This document shows positions 1 to 7,524 of a DNA stretch of 45,043 nt, piece after piece (position 1 is the stretch's first letter; the number at the start of each line of letters is the position of its first letter). The position numbers and the translations under genes were made by a program. The stretch comes from Acidobacteriota bacterium. Lineage in GTDB: Bacteria > Acidobacteriota > Vicinamibacteria > Vicinamibacterales > UBA8438. The notes under the pieces were generated by a model. It had not been told where the DNA came from and searched no databases. It worked only from the letters and a program-made list of their open reading frames with translations. Where the stretch lies: assembly GCA_011523845.1 (NCBI GenBank), contig WTFV01000253.1, forward strand, positions 1 through 45,043, given 5' to 3'.

Positions 1-2
1 CG

Positions 3-773
3 GGCGCCGCGGCGGCGCATCTGTCTCGCGCCGGCGGGCAACTCCTCGGTGCGCGCGACGTTCAGGAAGACGAGCTCGGCTTCATCGACGGCTCGACGCT
101 CGACCCGGACGGCCGGCATCCGGTGGTGGTCGTGGCGGACGGCATGGGCGGCCACGCCGGCGGCGAGCTGGCGAGCCGGATCGCGGTGCGCGCGTTCGTC
201 GAGACGTACGGCACGCAAGGCAAGCCGGCCAACCGGCTGCGTGCGGCGCTCGACCGCGCCAACCAGGCGATCGACAAAGCGATTCGGGAGAACCTGTCGC
301 TCGACGGCATGGGCACGACGCTGGTGGCGGCGGCGGTGACCGCGGACGGCCTCGAATGGATCAGCGTCGGCGACTCTCCCCTGTACCTCTACCGCGGCGG
401 GCGGCTCAAGCGCCTGAACGAAGACCACTCCCTGGCGCCGGTGATTGCGGCCATGCGCGAGATCGATCCGGCGACGGCCAGGGGCATGAATCCGAACGAG
501 TTGCGCTCGGCGCTGGTCGGCTTCGCGCTCACGAAGGTGGATGCCTCGCCGATGCCGGAGCTGCTGCGCCCGGGCGATCTGATCCTGCTGGCGAGCGACG
601 GTCTGGACACGCTGGACGAAGACGAGATCGCGTCGATCATCTCGGCCAGCCGCGGCCACGGGTCAGAGGCCGCGAAGGACGCGCTGCTCGCGGCGGTTGC
701 GGCGCAGGATGCGCCGGCGCAGGACAACGTGACGGTGGCGCTGATCGAGGCGCCCGGAGCGACGGGAGAATGA
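3..773 (+). CDS. PP2C-type Ser/Thr protein phosphatase (5' end outside window)
   Basis: Metal-dependent (Mn/Mg) protein phosphatase that would remove phosphate from Ser/Thr residues in the cytoplasm. The reading frame is open to the left edge with no start codon, so the first residues are missing; the domain begins with GARDVQEDE, the PP2C motif I region. Visible motifs are VVVADGMGGHAGGE (metal-binding Asp), GMGTTLVAA, SVGDSPLYLYRGG, LLASDGL and the terminal DNVTVALIE, so the catalytic metal ligands appear complete. The gene ends 7 bp before an FHA-domain gene and is followed by a VWA gene, which points to a phospho-signalling operon whose kinase, if present, would lie upstream outside the window. 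The family assignment is secure; the substrate is unknown. Confidence 0.9.
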   Translation, partial: GAAAAHLSRAGGQLLGARDVQEDELGFIDGSTLDPDGRHPVVVVADGMGGHAGGELASRIAVRAFVETYGTQGKPANRLRAALDRANQAIDKAIRENLSLDGMGTTLVAAAVTADGLEWISVGDSPLYLYRGGRLKRLNEDHSLAPVIAAMREIDPATARGMNPNELRSALVGFALTKVDASPMPELLRPGDLILLASDGLDTLDEDEIASIISASRGHGSEAAKDALLAAVAAQDAPAQDNVTVALIEAPGATGE

Positions 774-780
774 GGAACGG

Positions 781-1734
781 ATGTCGAAGGTGACGCGACG
801 CAGCCCGCCCCGACGCATCGCCCGCGTCGGGGTCGCGGCATGCATCGTCCTCGGCGTCGCGTGGGACACCGCCCTGGGCCAGCCCGGTGCGTCCACGCTC
901 GACGAAGACATGGTGCGCGCCGTGGCCACCGCCGCCGAGATTGCAGCGCAACGGGACACGGAGGCGCGTGAGGCGCAGGCGGCGGCGAACGCGGCGTTGC
1001 AGGAAGCCGCCGCGGCGCGGGCGCGGGCCGATGCCGCGCTGGAGCGCGCCCGAACCCTGGAGGCGCAGGCGAACGCTACTCAGGCCGAGCGGGACGTGGC
1101 GCGGGCGGAAGCCGAGGCCCTGCGAGCCGAAGCCGCGGAAAGGGAAGCGGCGCGCGCCACCCTCGAACAGCGCGCCGAAGCGGCGCGGGCGCAGGCACGC
1201 GACGCCCAGACGCGGGCGGCGACGCTCGAGCGGCAGTTGACGCAGGAGCAACGGCGGTTCTACCTGTCGCTCGTCGCCGGCTCGCTGGCGTTGCTGGCGG
1301 TCGTCCTGGTCGCATGGCGCTTCGCGAGACGCCGCCGCCGGGAACTGGCCGAGTCCGAGGCGGCGCGCCTGGCGGCCGACGAGCAGCTCGCCGCCGCGGT
1401 CACTCCTGCACCGTTCTCCTGCCTGCTGGAAGGCACGCACGCGGACGGTCGCAGTGTCGTGGTCAAGATAGGGGCCGCGCAACTCGGATCGCGCGACGGA
1501 GTGATCGTCGGCCGCAATCCGGCGCGCGCGGGCGTCCTCCTCGACCACCCGGAGGCGTCCCGCGAGCACTTTCGACTGACCGCAGGGAACGGCGCGCTCT
1601 CCATCGTGGATCTGCATTCGACGAACGGGACGTTCGTCAACGGAACGGAGATCGGATCCGATGCCGTGACCGTGCTCTCCCCCGGCGACGAGATCCGCGT
1701 CGGGGCCGCGATCCGCCTGACGCTGTCGATCTAG
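781..1734 (+). CDS. Membrane-anchored coiled-coil FHA domain protein
   Basis: Likely a phosphothreonine-binding scaffold. The 317-residue product has an N-terminal hydrophobic signal-like segment (about residues 14-33), a long Ala/Glu/Arg-rich coiled coil (about 45-158), one transmembrane helix (about 160-179, followed by an Arg cluster) and a C-terminal FHA domain (about 212-317). The FHA core residues are visible: GR at 244-245, S260 and H263 in a SREHF motif, and STNGTFVNG from 280. The topology predicts the FHA domain in the cytoplasm and the coiled coil outside. ATG start is preceded by a GAGG stretch and lies just after the PP2C stop. FHA plus PP2C neighbours normally act with a Ser/Thr kinase; that link is inferred from context. 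Confidence 0.88.
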   Translation: MSKVTRRSPPRRIARVGVAACIVLGVAWDTALGQPGASTLDEDMVRAVATAAEIAAQRDTEAREAQAAANAALQEAAAARARADAALERARTLEAQANATQAERDVARAEAEALRAEAAEREAARATLEQRAEAARAQARDAQTRAATLERQLTQEQRRFYLSLVAGSLALLAVVLVAWRFARRRRRELAESEAARLAADEQLAAAVTPAPFSCLLEGTHADGRSVVVKIGAAQLGSRDGVIVGRNPARAGVLLDHPEASREHFRLTAGNGALSIVDLHSTNGTFVNGTEIGSDAVTVLSPGDEIRVGAAIRLTLSI

Positions 1735-1745
1735 CAGGACGCACC

Positions 1746-2816
1746 GTGAAACCGACCCGCCGCGAACTGAGCATCTTCAGCGTATCGGCGATCGACCTGT
1801 TCGCGTCGGCGCTCGGGGCGTTCGTCGTCGTCGCGTTCGTGCTGCTTCCGTACTTCCCGAACACCGGTGACGCCCCGGCGGCGCCGGTCCCGCCGGCCGA
1901 TCCCTCCGCCCCCGCCGGCATCTCGCCCGCGGAGCTGGAGACGCTGCGCGGTCAGGCGGCGCGGGCCGAGGCCGAGCTCGATGCCGCACGCCGCCGGGAG
2001 CGGGAGCTGGCGCAGGCGCTCGACGACGCGCTGGCGCAGACGTCGCCACCATCGGCGCCGGATCCTCGGGACCGGATCTCACCCGCCGAACTGGCAGCGC
2101 TACGCAGCCGCATCGAACGGGCCGAGACCGAGCTCGATGCCGCACACGCCCGCGAACGCGAGCTGGCGCGGGCCCTCGACGCCGCGACGTCGTCGGTGCA
2201 GTCGCTGCCGCCCATCGATCTGATCATCGCCCTGGACACCACCTCCAGCATGATCGGCGAGGTGGCCAGCCTGCGCGAGGAGATCGCCGGCCTGTCGGAG
2301 CTGCTGGTCGATCTCACCGAGGATGCGGCCGTCGGCATCATCGACTTCAAGGACGGCTGCGGCCGGCAGCCGGCGTTGCGCGTCACCCCGCTCCAGCGCA
2401 TCGACCGGCAATCGGTGCGGCGCCTGGCGGCGTTCGCCCGATCGATGCGCCCCGGCTCGGCCGCCTGCAACGTGACGGCGGACGAGGACTACGCCGAGGC
2501 CCTGCGGGCCGCCGTCGATGCAGACTGGCGGGACGACAGCGAGCACCGCTCGATCGTCATGATCTCCGACAATCCGGCCCACGCCGACCTGCGTCGGCAA
2601 GCCATCGCTGACGCCGGGCGCTTCGCGCGCCGCCCCGGCGCCCGGCATACCGTCTCGGCGGTGTTCGTCGACACGAGCCTGACCGCCGGTCCCGGCTACC
2701 CGGACGCGGCGGCGTTCATGCAGCGCGTGGCCCGGGCGGGCGGCGGGCCGTTCGTACGCGCGGATGAGAACGCGTCGCTGTCGGTGACGATCCTGCGTGC
2801 GATCTTCGACGGGTGA
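1746..2816 (+). CDS. Membrane protein with coiled-coil repeats and a von Willebrand factor A domain
   Basis: A 356-residue protein read from GTG at 1746, 11 bp after the FHA gene. It has an N-terminal transmembrane helix (about residues 13-38), a Pro/Ala linker, two successive near-copies of a roughly 40-residue charged coiled-coil unit each beginning ISPAEL, then a VWA domain from about residue 158. The MIDAS motif is DTTSS (D164, T166, S168), a conservative form of DxSxS, so metal binding is plausible. The downstream VWA core continues with VGIIDFKDG and VMISDNPAH. VWA domains mediate metal-dependent protein contacts. With the PP2C and FHA genes this resembles phospho-regulated VWA modules; the partner is not visible. 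An earlier in-frame start inside the FHA gene is unlikely. Confidence 0.85.
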   Translation: MKPTRRELSIFSVSAIDLFASALGAFVVVAFVLLPYFPNTGDAPAAPVPPADPSAPAGISPAELETLRGQAARAEAELDAARRRERELAQALDDALAQTSPPSAPDPRDRISPAELAALRSRIERAETELDAAHARERELARALDAATSSVQSLPPIDLIIALDTTSSMIGEVASLREEIAGLSELLVDLTEDAAVGIIDFKDGCGRQPALRVTPLQRIDRQSVRRLAAFARSMRPGSAACNVTADEDYAEALRAAVDADWRDDSEHRSIVMISDNPAHADLRRQAIADAGRFARRPGARHTVSAVFVDTSLTAGPGYPDAAAFMQRVARAGGGPFVRADENASLSVTILRAIFDG

Positions 2817-3011
2817 GGAGCGCAGCTACGCAGTGGATAACGCGGATCAGCCAAAGTTCATCGCCTCTGGGGTGCACGACAAGAAAGTGAGATGTCGCCG
2901 GGAACGGCACCGAAATCGCCAGCCTGACGGTGGCAGGGGCGGTCATCTCACAATGATGTCGTGCACCCTCGCCTCTGCCTCGGGTTGACACCACAGCACC
3001 AGCGCACCACA

Positions 3012-3269
3012 ATGACAGTAATGAGACTGACCGTCAACCTCGAGCCGGATCTCTACGCGGTCGCCGTTTCCCTCGCCAAGGCGGAGGACTGCAGCATCAG
3101 CGCCGCCGTCAACCGGCTGGTGCGGCGTGGCCTGCCAACCGATGGGGGCCAGCGTGAAGCGCCCGTCGGACGGACCAGGAGACGCAACGGCATCCTCGTC
3201 TCGGTAGGGGGAGCGCCGATCACGGCAGAGACGATTCGCCGGATCGAGGAAGAAGACGACGCCTCGTGA
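3012..3269 (+). CDS. Ribbon-helix-helix type antitoxin of a VapBC-like pair
   Basis: Small protein (85 residues from ATG 3012, or 82 from ATG 3021) with the N-terminal pattern MRLTVNLEPDLY followed by a helix-turn-helix-like SISAAVNRLVRRGL, typical of ribbon-helix-helix antitoxins that bind their own promoter and neutralise the toxin with an acidic C-terminus (here ending IRRIEEEDDAS). Its TGA overlaps the GTG of the next PIN-domain gene by 4 bp (GTGA), the usual translational coupling of toxin-antitoxin operons. Which of the two ATGs is used cannot be decided; neither has a strong ribosome binding site. Confidence 0.8.
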   Translation: MTVMRLTVNLEPDLYAVAVSLAKAEDCSISAAVNRLVRRGLPTDGGQREAPVGRTRRRNGILVSVGGAPITAETIRRIEEEDDAS

Positions 3270-3679
3270 CGTGGCTTCTGGACGGCAACGCGCTCGTCGC
3301 GCTGGCGATGAACTCCCATCTGCATCACGATCGCGTCCATTGTTGGTTCTCCCAACTGGGCCGGGACCGCTTCGCTACCTGTCCCACGACGCAGGGCACA
3401 CTGCTTCGCGTCCACATGAAGTCGTATCTCGACCACAGCGCAGCCTCAGCCTGGCGCGCGTTGCGCGAGGTGTCCGCGCATCCGAAGCACGAGTGGTGGG
3501 AAGACGGACTGAGCTTCCTCGATGTGCCGCACCGACACCTGCAAGGACACGGGCAGGTGACGGACGCCTGGCTCGCCGAGCTGGCCCGCCGGCGCAGCGG
3601 CCGCGTCGCGACGCTCGATTCCGGCTTCGCACTCCTGCACGCCGATGTGGCCACTCTGCTTCCGCGCATGGAATCGTAG
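3266..3679 (+). CDS. PIN-domain ribonuclease toxin (VapC family)
   Basis: Predicted Mg-dependent RNase toxin of 137 residues. The PIN core is visible: WLLDGNALVALA with D6, a TTQGTLLRV segment near residues 41-49, VTDAWLAELAR with D100, and VATLDSGFA with D118. In the VapC subgroup with a TQ motif at the second position, Gln rather than Glu is, from memory, usual, so this is probably an active-type gene and not a mutant. GTG start overlaps the antitoxin stop by 4 bp. It forms a self-contained module at the left border of the accessory patch. Confidence 0.85.
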   Translation: MTWLLDGNALVALAMNSHLHHDRVHCWFSQLGRDRFATCPTTQGTLLRVHMKSYLDHSAASAWRALREVSAHPKHEWWEDGLSFLDVPHRHLQGHGQVTDAWLAELARRRSGRVATLDSGFALLHADVATLLPRMES

Positions 3680-3689
3680 CAGCCTGCCC

Positions 3690-4000
3690 CAACGAGGCGA
3701 GGAGTTGTTGTCGCCGACGGACTCGATGCCCACTTGGCACCGATGGCCATGCTCTTCGACGGTAAGGCGGTAACGCAACGCGCCGTGAGGCGACGGACAA
3801 AGGACGACAGCGCCGATACAGCCTCTCGGGGCGTGCCGCTCGCCCTTGTGAAGCCATTCGCCTATGCCGCCGGTGGCGCGGATCGGCGCTGTGAGATCTT
3901 TCGGCGCCGCCTGCAGGAGACCGATCGTCGCAATCAAATTGGACTTCCCCGACCCGTTGGGGCCGACCTCGGCCGAGATGGATGAAGCGAACCGCCGTGC
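3690..4000 (-). pseudogene. Remnant of an AAA/RecF-type ATPase N-terminus
   Basis: On the reverse strand a Walker A motif reads EVGPNGSGKSNLIATIGLLQ, followed by AAPKDLTAPIR and GGIGEWLHKG, then LRYRLTVEEHG, the order expected at the start of RecF/SMC-like AAA ATPases (AAA_21 group). There is no start codon: the frame meets a stop about a dozen codons upstream of Walker A, residues resembling the true N-terminus sit in another frame, and the rest of the protein (ABC signature, Walker B) is missing. It lies back-to-back with the intact ATPase gene starting at 4035. I read it as a truncated, frameshifted relic. Confidence 0.6.
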
Positions 4001-4034
4001 CGGAGCCTATCCCGGCACAAGCCCGGAGGAGTGA

Positions 4035-5087
4035 ATGCTCAGAAGAGTCGAGGTCGGAAATCTGACCGCCTTCCGCGCGGCCGATTTCCGCTTCTGCAAC
4101 GGTGTGAACGTCGTCATCGGCGAGAACGGCAGTGGCAAGTCGCACCTGCTCAGAATGGCCTACGCCCTGATCGCCGCGGGCGCGGACCGGAACGGTCCGC
4201 CGACCTCGGCAAGCCCGGTCAAGTCGACGCTGCAGAGGACGATTGCGACCAAACTGATCAACGTGATGCGCCCCGAGTCGCTCGGGCACTTGGTGCGACG
4301 ACGAACCGGCCGGCAACGTTGCCGACTCGCACTTGAATTCGAGAACTCGGCGTTCGATTGCGCGATCAGTCTTGCGGCGGCGAGCAGGAGCGAGGTGAGC
4401 ATCGACGGTTGCCCGGCTGCCTGGCAGGACAAGGCGCCCGTCTTTCTGCCGCCGCACGAGCTGCTTACGCTGTATCCGGGCTTCGTCGCGGTCTACGACG
4501 GACGCTACCTTGAGTTCGACGAGATCCACCGCGACACCTGCGTCCTTCTTGGACAGCCGCCGCCGCGGGATTCCAGAAAAGCACTTGCGTCGGCGTCGAT
4601 GGAGCCGATTGAGAGAGAGATGGGCGGCACGGTGGAACTGGACGTGAACGGACGCTTCTACTTGAAGGTCCCCGGGAAGAGCCGGATCGAGATGCCGCTC
4701 GTGGCCGAAGGGCATCGGAAGCTGACCATGCTCGCGCGCCTGATCGCCACGGGCTCGCTGATGGAGAGCGGTTACCTCTTCTGGGACGAGCCGGAGGCCA
4801 ACCTGAATCCCAGGCTCATAAGGTCCGTGGCGCTCGCGATCCTCGGCCTGGCCCGCGACGGCATTCAGGTATTCGTGGCGACCCATTCCCTGTTCCTGCT
4901 TCGGGAGCTGGTAATCCTGTCGAAGACCGATGGATTCGGGAGCGTCGCCCAACGCTACTTCGCCCTCGCGATCAGCGAAGACGGCGTACGTGTCGAGCAG
5001 GGCGACACGGCCGACGAACTGCAGACGCTGATGCTTCTGGACGAGAACCTCCAGCAGTCGGATCGCTATCTCGCGCTGCAGGACTGA
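4035..5087 (+). CDS. AAA family ATPase (RecF/OLD-like) of an ATPase-nuclease pair
   Basis: A 350-residue ABC-type ATPase. Walker A is GENGSGKS (residues 29-36), an ABC-signature-like segment is VAEGHRKLTMLARL, Walker B is YLFWDEPEANLNP (D251, E252) and the switch histidine is in VATHS (H284). No coiled-coil hinge is visible, so it is a compact AAA_15/AAA_21-like protein. A strong ribosome binding site (CGGAGGA) sits 4 bp before ATG 4035. One base after its stop begins a PD-(D/E)XK nuclease-like gene, so the two are almost certainly co-translated. ATPase-nuclease pairs of this form are common in anti-phage systems (Septu- and Gabija-like logic); that role is inference, as this is not a type I can name. 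Confidence 0.85.
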   Translation: MLRRVEVGNLTAFRAADFRFCNGVNVVIGENGSGKSHLLRMAYALIAAGADRNGPPTSASPVKSTLQRTIATKLINVMRPESLGHLVRRRTGRQRCRLALEFENSAFDCAISLAAASRSEVSIDGCPAAWQDKAPVFLPPHELLTLYPGFVAVYDGRYLEFDEIHRDTCVLLGQPPPRDSRKALASASMEPIEREMGGTVELDVNGRFYLKVPGKSRIEMPLVAEGHRKLTMLARLIATGSLMESGYLFWDEPEANLNPRLIRSVALAILGLARDGIQVFVATHSLFLLRELVILSKTDGFGSVAQRYFALAISEDGVRVEQGDTADELQTLMLLDENLQQSDRYLALQD

Positions 5088-5088
5088 C

Positions 5089-5493
5089 ATGCCGTTACTG
5101 CACGAAGGTGAACTGACGTTCGATTTTCCGGCCGAGGGGTCGGACGTTGCGAAGTACGATGAATGGAGCTTCTTTCGCAACCAGTTCCAGACAGTCTGTG
5201 GAGGAACGAAGGCCATCGACTTCATCTTCGTGGAGCCACAGCGAACATGGCTGATCGAGGTCAAGGACTATCGCCGTCACCCACGAACGAAGATTGCCGT
5301 CCTTGCCGACGAGGTCGCCGCCAAGATCCGCGACACCCTGGCCGGGCTGGCTGCTTGCCGCTGCAATGCCAACGACGAAACGGAACAGCAAATCGCGCAT
5401 CGGGCTTTGTCCAGGGCGAGCATAGGTGTAGTCCTCCACCTGGAACAGCTTGAGGAGCGTCTGCACGTGCGAAAAGCGTTCCGGATTGCTTAG
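5089..5493 (+). CDS. PD-(D/E)XK nuclease-like partner of the ATPase, C-terminus probably lost
   Basis: 134 residues. The restriction-endonuclease-like core shows AIDFIFVEP (D44) and WLIEVKDYR (E57, K59), the D...ExK pattern. An N-terminal region with KYDEWSFFRNQF precedes it. It starts one base after the ATPase stop. Residues after about 118 (the last part of VVLHLEQ onward) are encoded by DNA whose opposite strand carries a conserved-looking stretch of a broken ATPase gene, so the present C-terminus looks like read-through across a recombination junction near 5430-5450. The catalytic core may still be complete. Whether the protein cuts DNA or RNA cannot be told. Confidence 0.65.
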   Translation: MPLLHEGELTFDFPAEGSDVAKYDEWSFFRNQFQTVCGGTKAIDFIFVEPQRTWLIEVKDYRRHPRTKIAVLADEVAAKIRDTLAGLAACRCNANDETEQQIAHRALSRASIGVVLHLEQLEERLHVRKAFRIA

Positions 5494-6110
5494 CTGGTAC
5501 CGTGGAAGCCAGTGACTCAAGGGAAGCAGGGAGTACGTTTCCTCGAAGAGGCTCATGATCCGCCGTGCGCGGGTGAAAGACGATGTGCGACGCCCTTTGT
5601 GCGACGCCCCGCCTCGTCCACGCGGTCGCGTCTCTCGACCCGGCGATTGGCGCCGTAACCGACGAAGAAGAAAGCGTCCGAGCGGCTGCTGTAGATCGGG
5701 TGCCAGTACTCCTCGTCCCGGTGCGCCCACTTGAACCGCTCCAGATCGCCAAGACGCTTGATCCGCACGCGGGACTCGACCTGCGACACCCGTTCAGGCA
5801 CGTCGTCCTGCGCGCCGGGCGTGAAGGTCGCCTCGACCAGAGCGTCGGCCTCGGCCGGTTCGCCGGACGCCCGTCGAATGAGGCGGTAGGGGAAGATTCC
5901 GGAGTCCTCCACCGCCGGACCGAGTGCTGCGAGCGCAATGCCCTTGAGGAGCGTCGTCTTTCCTGATCCGTTGTCCCCAATCACGAGGTTGATGTTCGGG
6001 AGCTTCGGCCGCGCGGACTCCGGGAGCGTCGGGGCATCCGGATGCACGAAATCGATGGACGCCCGCTCGAACGTCCGGAACGCCCGCAGTGTGATCGAGT
6101 CGATGTACAC
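5430..6110 (-). pseudogene. Frameshifted and truncated AAA ATPase
   Basis: Reverse strand from a GTG at 6110: VYIDSITLRAFRTFE, then a Walker A in LVIGDNGSGKTTLLKG and on to FFVGYGANRRVE, a well-formed N-terminal half of an AAA ATPase of the type with a small insert after Walker A. The frame then degenerates and stops at 5553. The continuation is in another frame: MSLFEETYSLLPLSHWLP and NPERFSHVQTLLKLF, around 5560-5440. Shortly after, the DNA becomes the coding strand of the nuclease gene in the other orientation, so the ABC signature, Walker B and C-terminus are gone. The frameshift lies about 5560-5610. It is a different ATPase subfamily from the gene at 4035. Confidence 0.65.
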
Positions 6111-6173
6111 GACGCCCTTGCCTCGTTCTCGAGGCCGTCGCGCCCGCTGGATGAACAGCTCTTCGAGATCGGG

Positions 6174-6282
6174 CGCGCCAGCGGCCCCGCCGACGAACCG
6201 CCGGTGCGAGCACTTCCGGCAGTTCGCGCACCTGGCGGCGAGAATCGCGCCGGCGACCACGCCGACGAACCGCCGGTGCGAG
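6174..6282. repeat. Repeat pair A: two 37-bp direct repeats, 35-bp spacer
   Basis: Positions 6174-6210 and 6246-6282 match over 37 bp with three mismatches, including a perfect 22-bp core ending CCGCCGGTGCGAG. The spacer (6211-6245) is 35 bp. The core can form a short hairpin (CCGACG with CGCCGG, one mismatch). Same geometry as two other pairs in this window. It lies between the broken ATPase and the SMP-30-like gene, outside any credible coding frame. Confidence 0.75.
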
Positions 6283-6307
6283 TCCCGTACCCGGCGCGCG
6301 GAACCGC

Positions 6308-7279
6308 CTACTCGAACGTGACGCGCTCGAAGCTCGGCGGGTCCTCGTCGGCGAAGTGCGGATGGACCACGAACACGTCGTCGCCGACGACCGCGGCGGT
6401 CGTCGCCTGCTCCTCGTAGCTCGCCACGCCGGCGACTTGGGCGGTGGCCCAGTCGTCGTCGCTGGTCAGTGCGACCACGCGGTTCGCCGAGTTGCTGACG
6501 ATGGCGAGGCGGCCCGCCGTCCAGACCATGCCGTCCTGCCCCGGCACCTCCTCGGGCAGGGTCACTTCCGCCGCGGCGCCGGGATCGTCGAGCGGCACCT
6601 TCCACAGCGCGGCGCCGCGCGCGACGAGCAGATACCCGCCGGGATGATGGACGATGCCGTTGGGCCCGGCGCCGCCGTCCTCGAAACTGTGGAACACGCC
6701 GGCGGAATGGTCGGCGTCGACGCGGTAGATGACGTTCGCCCGCGTGTCCGTGACGTAGGCCGTGCCGTTGTCGGTGACCGCGACGTCGTTGGCGAAGTGC
6801 ATGGCGTCGCCGCCCGCGTCCACGGTCGCCGCGAGGTCGACCATCGCGATCCGCTCCCCGCTGGTGAGGTTGTAGATGCCCAGCTTGGCCTGACCGACTC
6901 CCCCGCTCGCGAACACCGAGCGGTCAGCGTTGGCCACCAGCAGCCGGTCCCGCGGCTCGTCCGCCTCGATGCCGACCGAGGAGACCAGCTCCTCGTCCTC
7001 CACCAGCGCCTCGACGCGGCCGTCGGCGTGGATCCGGAAGACCGACCCTTCCGTGAGCGACCCGGTCAGCAGCCGGCCGTTCATCATGTCGTATTCGACG
7101 CCCTCCGGAATGAACCCGCCGCGCTCGGCGACGATCACGTCCGGCAGGGTCTCCGCCGCGGCCGGCGCCGCCGGGGGCTCCAGTTGCGGAATGGCCGCTG
7201 CAGGCTCCAGCTCCGGCTCGCTGCCGCATCCGGCCGCCAGGGCACAGGCCACCACAATCACGAACATCTGAGTGCGCAT
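6308..7279 (-). CDS. SMP-30/gluconolactonase-like beta-propeller lipoprotein
   Basis: A 323-residue predicted lipoprotein. The N-terminus MRTQMFVIVVACALAAGC ends in a lipobox (LAAGC), so it would be exported and lipid-anchored. The rest reads as repeated beta-propeller blades of the SMP-30/LRE kind: GFIPEGVEYD, FANDVAVTDNGTAYVTDT, GAGPNGIVHHPGG and QDGMVWTAGRLAI. These proteins are often Ca-dependent lactonases or simply sugar-acid/aldehyde-binding propellers; the substrate is not deducible. ATG 7279 has a GGAG ribosome binding site about 10 bases upstream. It is divergent from the duplicated membrane protein at 7525. Confidence 0.82.
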   Translation of the reverse strand: MRTQMFVIVVACALAAGCGSEPELEPAAAIPQLEPPAAPAAAETLPDVIVAERGGFIPEGVEYDMMNGRLLTGSLTEGSVFRIHADGRVEALVEDEELVSSVGIEADEPRDRLLVANADRSVFASGGVGQAKLGIYNLTSGERIAMVDLAATVDAGGDAMHFANDVAVTDNGTAYVTDTRANVIYRVDADHSAGVFHSFEDGGAGPNGIVHHPGGYLLVARGAALWKVPLDDPGAAAEVTLPEEVPGQDGMVWTAGRLAIVSNSANRVVALTSDDDWATAQVAGVASYEEQATTAAVVGDDVFVVHPHFADEDPPSFERVTFE

Positions 7280-7442
7280 CGGATACTCCAGGATGAATCG
7301 TCTTCGTCGCGTCCAGGCTCTCGCCAGCGCCGCCAAACTCGTGTTTGGCCCTGGCCGCCACGGCCCTGACCCGGAAAGCGCGCCTGCGGCTCCGCTTGCC
7401 GCCCGGCCAACCCTCCGGGAGTCCGCGCCGCTTCTGCGGCGT

Positions 7443-7473
7443 CGACTCCTAGTAGCGGCGCCGACTCCTAGTA
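7443..7473. promoter_or_regulatory. Tandem 12-bp repeats upstream of the membrane protein gene
   Basis: The 12-mer CGACTCCTAGTA occurs at 7443-7454 and again at 7462-7473, 19 bp apart (about two helical turns), within the divergent intergenic region between genes starting at 7279 (-) and 7525 (+). The second copy runs into TATAGG, which could be a -10 element. The arrangement suits a regulator binding site, but no cognate regulator is identified. Confidence 0.4.
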
Positions 7474-7524
7474 TAGGATGGCGCGACCGGCCGCTGATTC
7501 CCGGCATCGACGAGAGACCGACCC

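Noticed and set aside
3266..3679. Loss of the second catalytic Glu in the VapC at the left side
   Set aside because: The TQ form at this position is, from memory, normal for this VapC subgroup, so it is not evidence of inactivation.
3734..3985. Open + strand frame of 83 codons upstream of the ATPase
   Set aside because: It is the antisense of the ATPase relic, has no ribosome binding site and no domain.
3375..5264. Very long reverse-strand open frame across the ATPase gene
   Set aside because: Shadow frame of the GC-rich ATPase and VapC genes; low-complexity Arg/Ala/Gly composition, no domain.
6174..6282. A minimal CRISPR array
   Set aside because: Only two repeats, no cas genes in the window, and the other loci of the same geometry have different repeats; annotated as a repeat pair instead.
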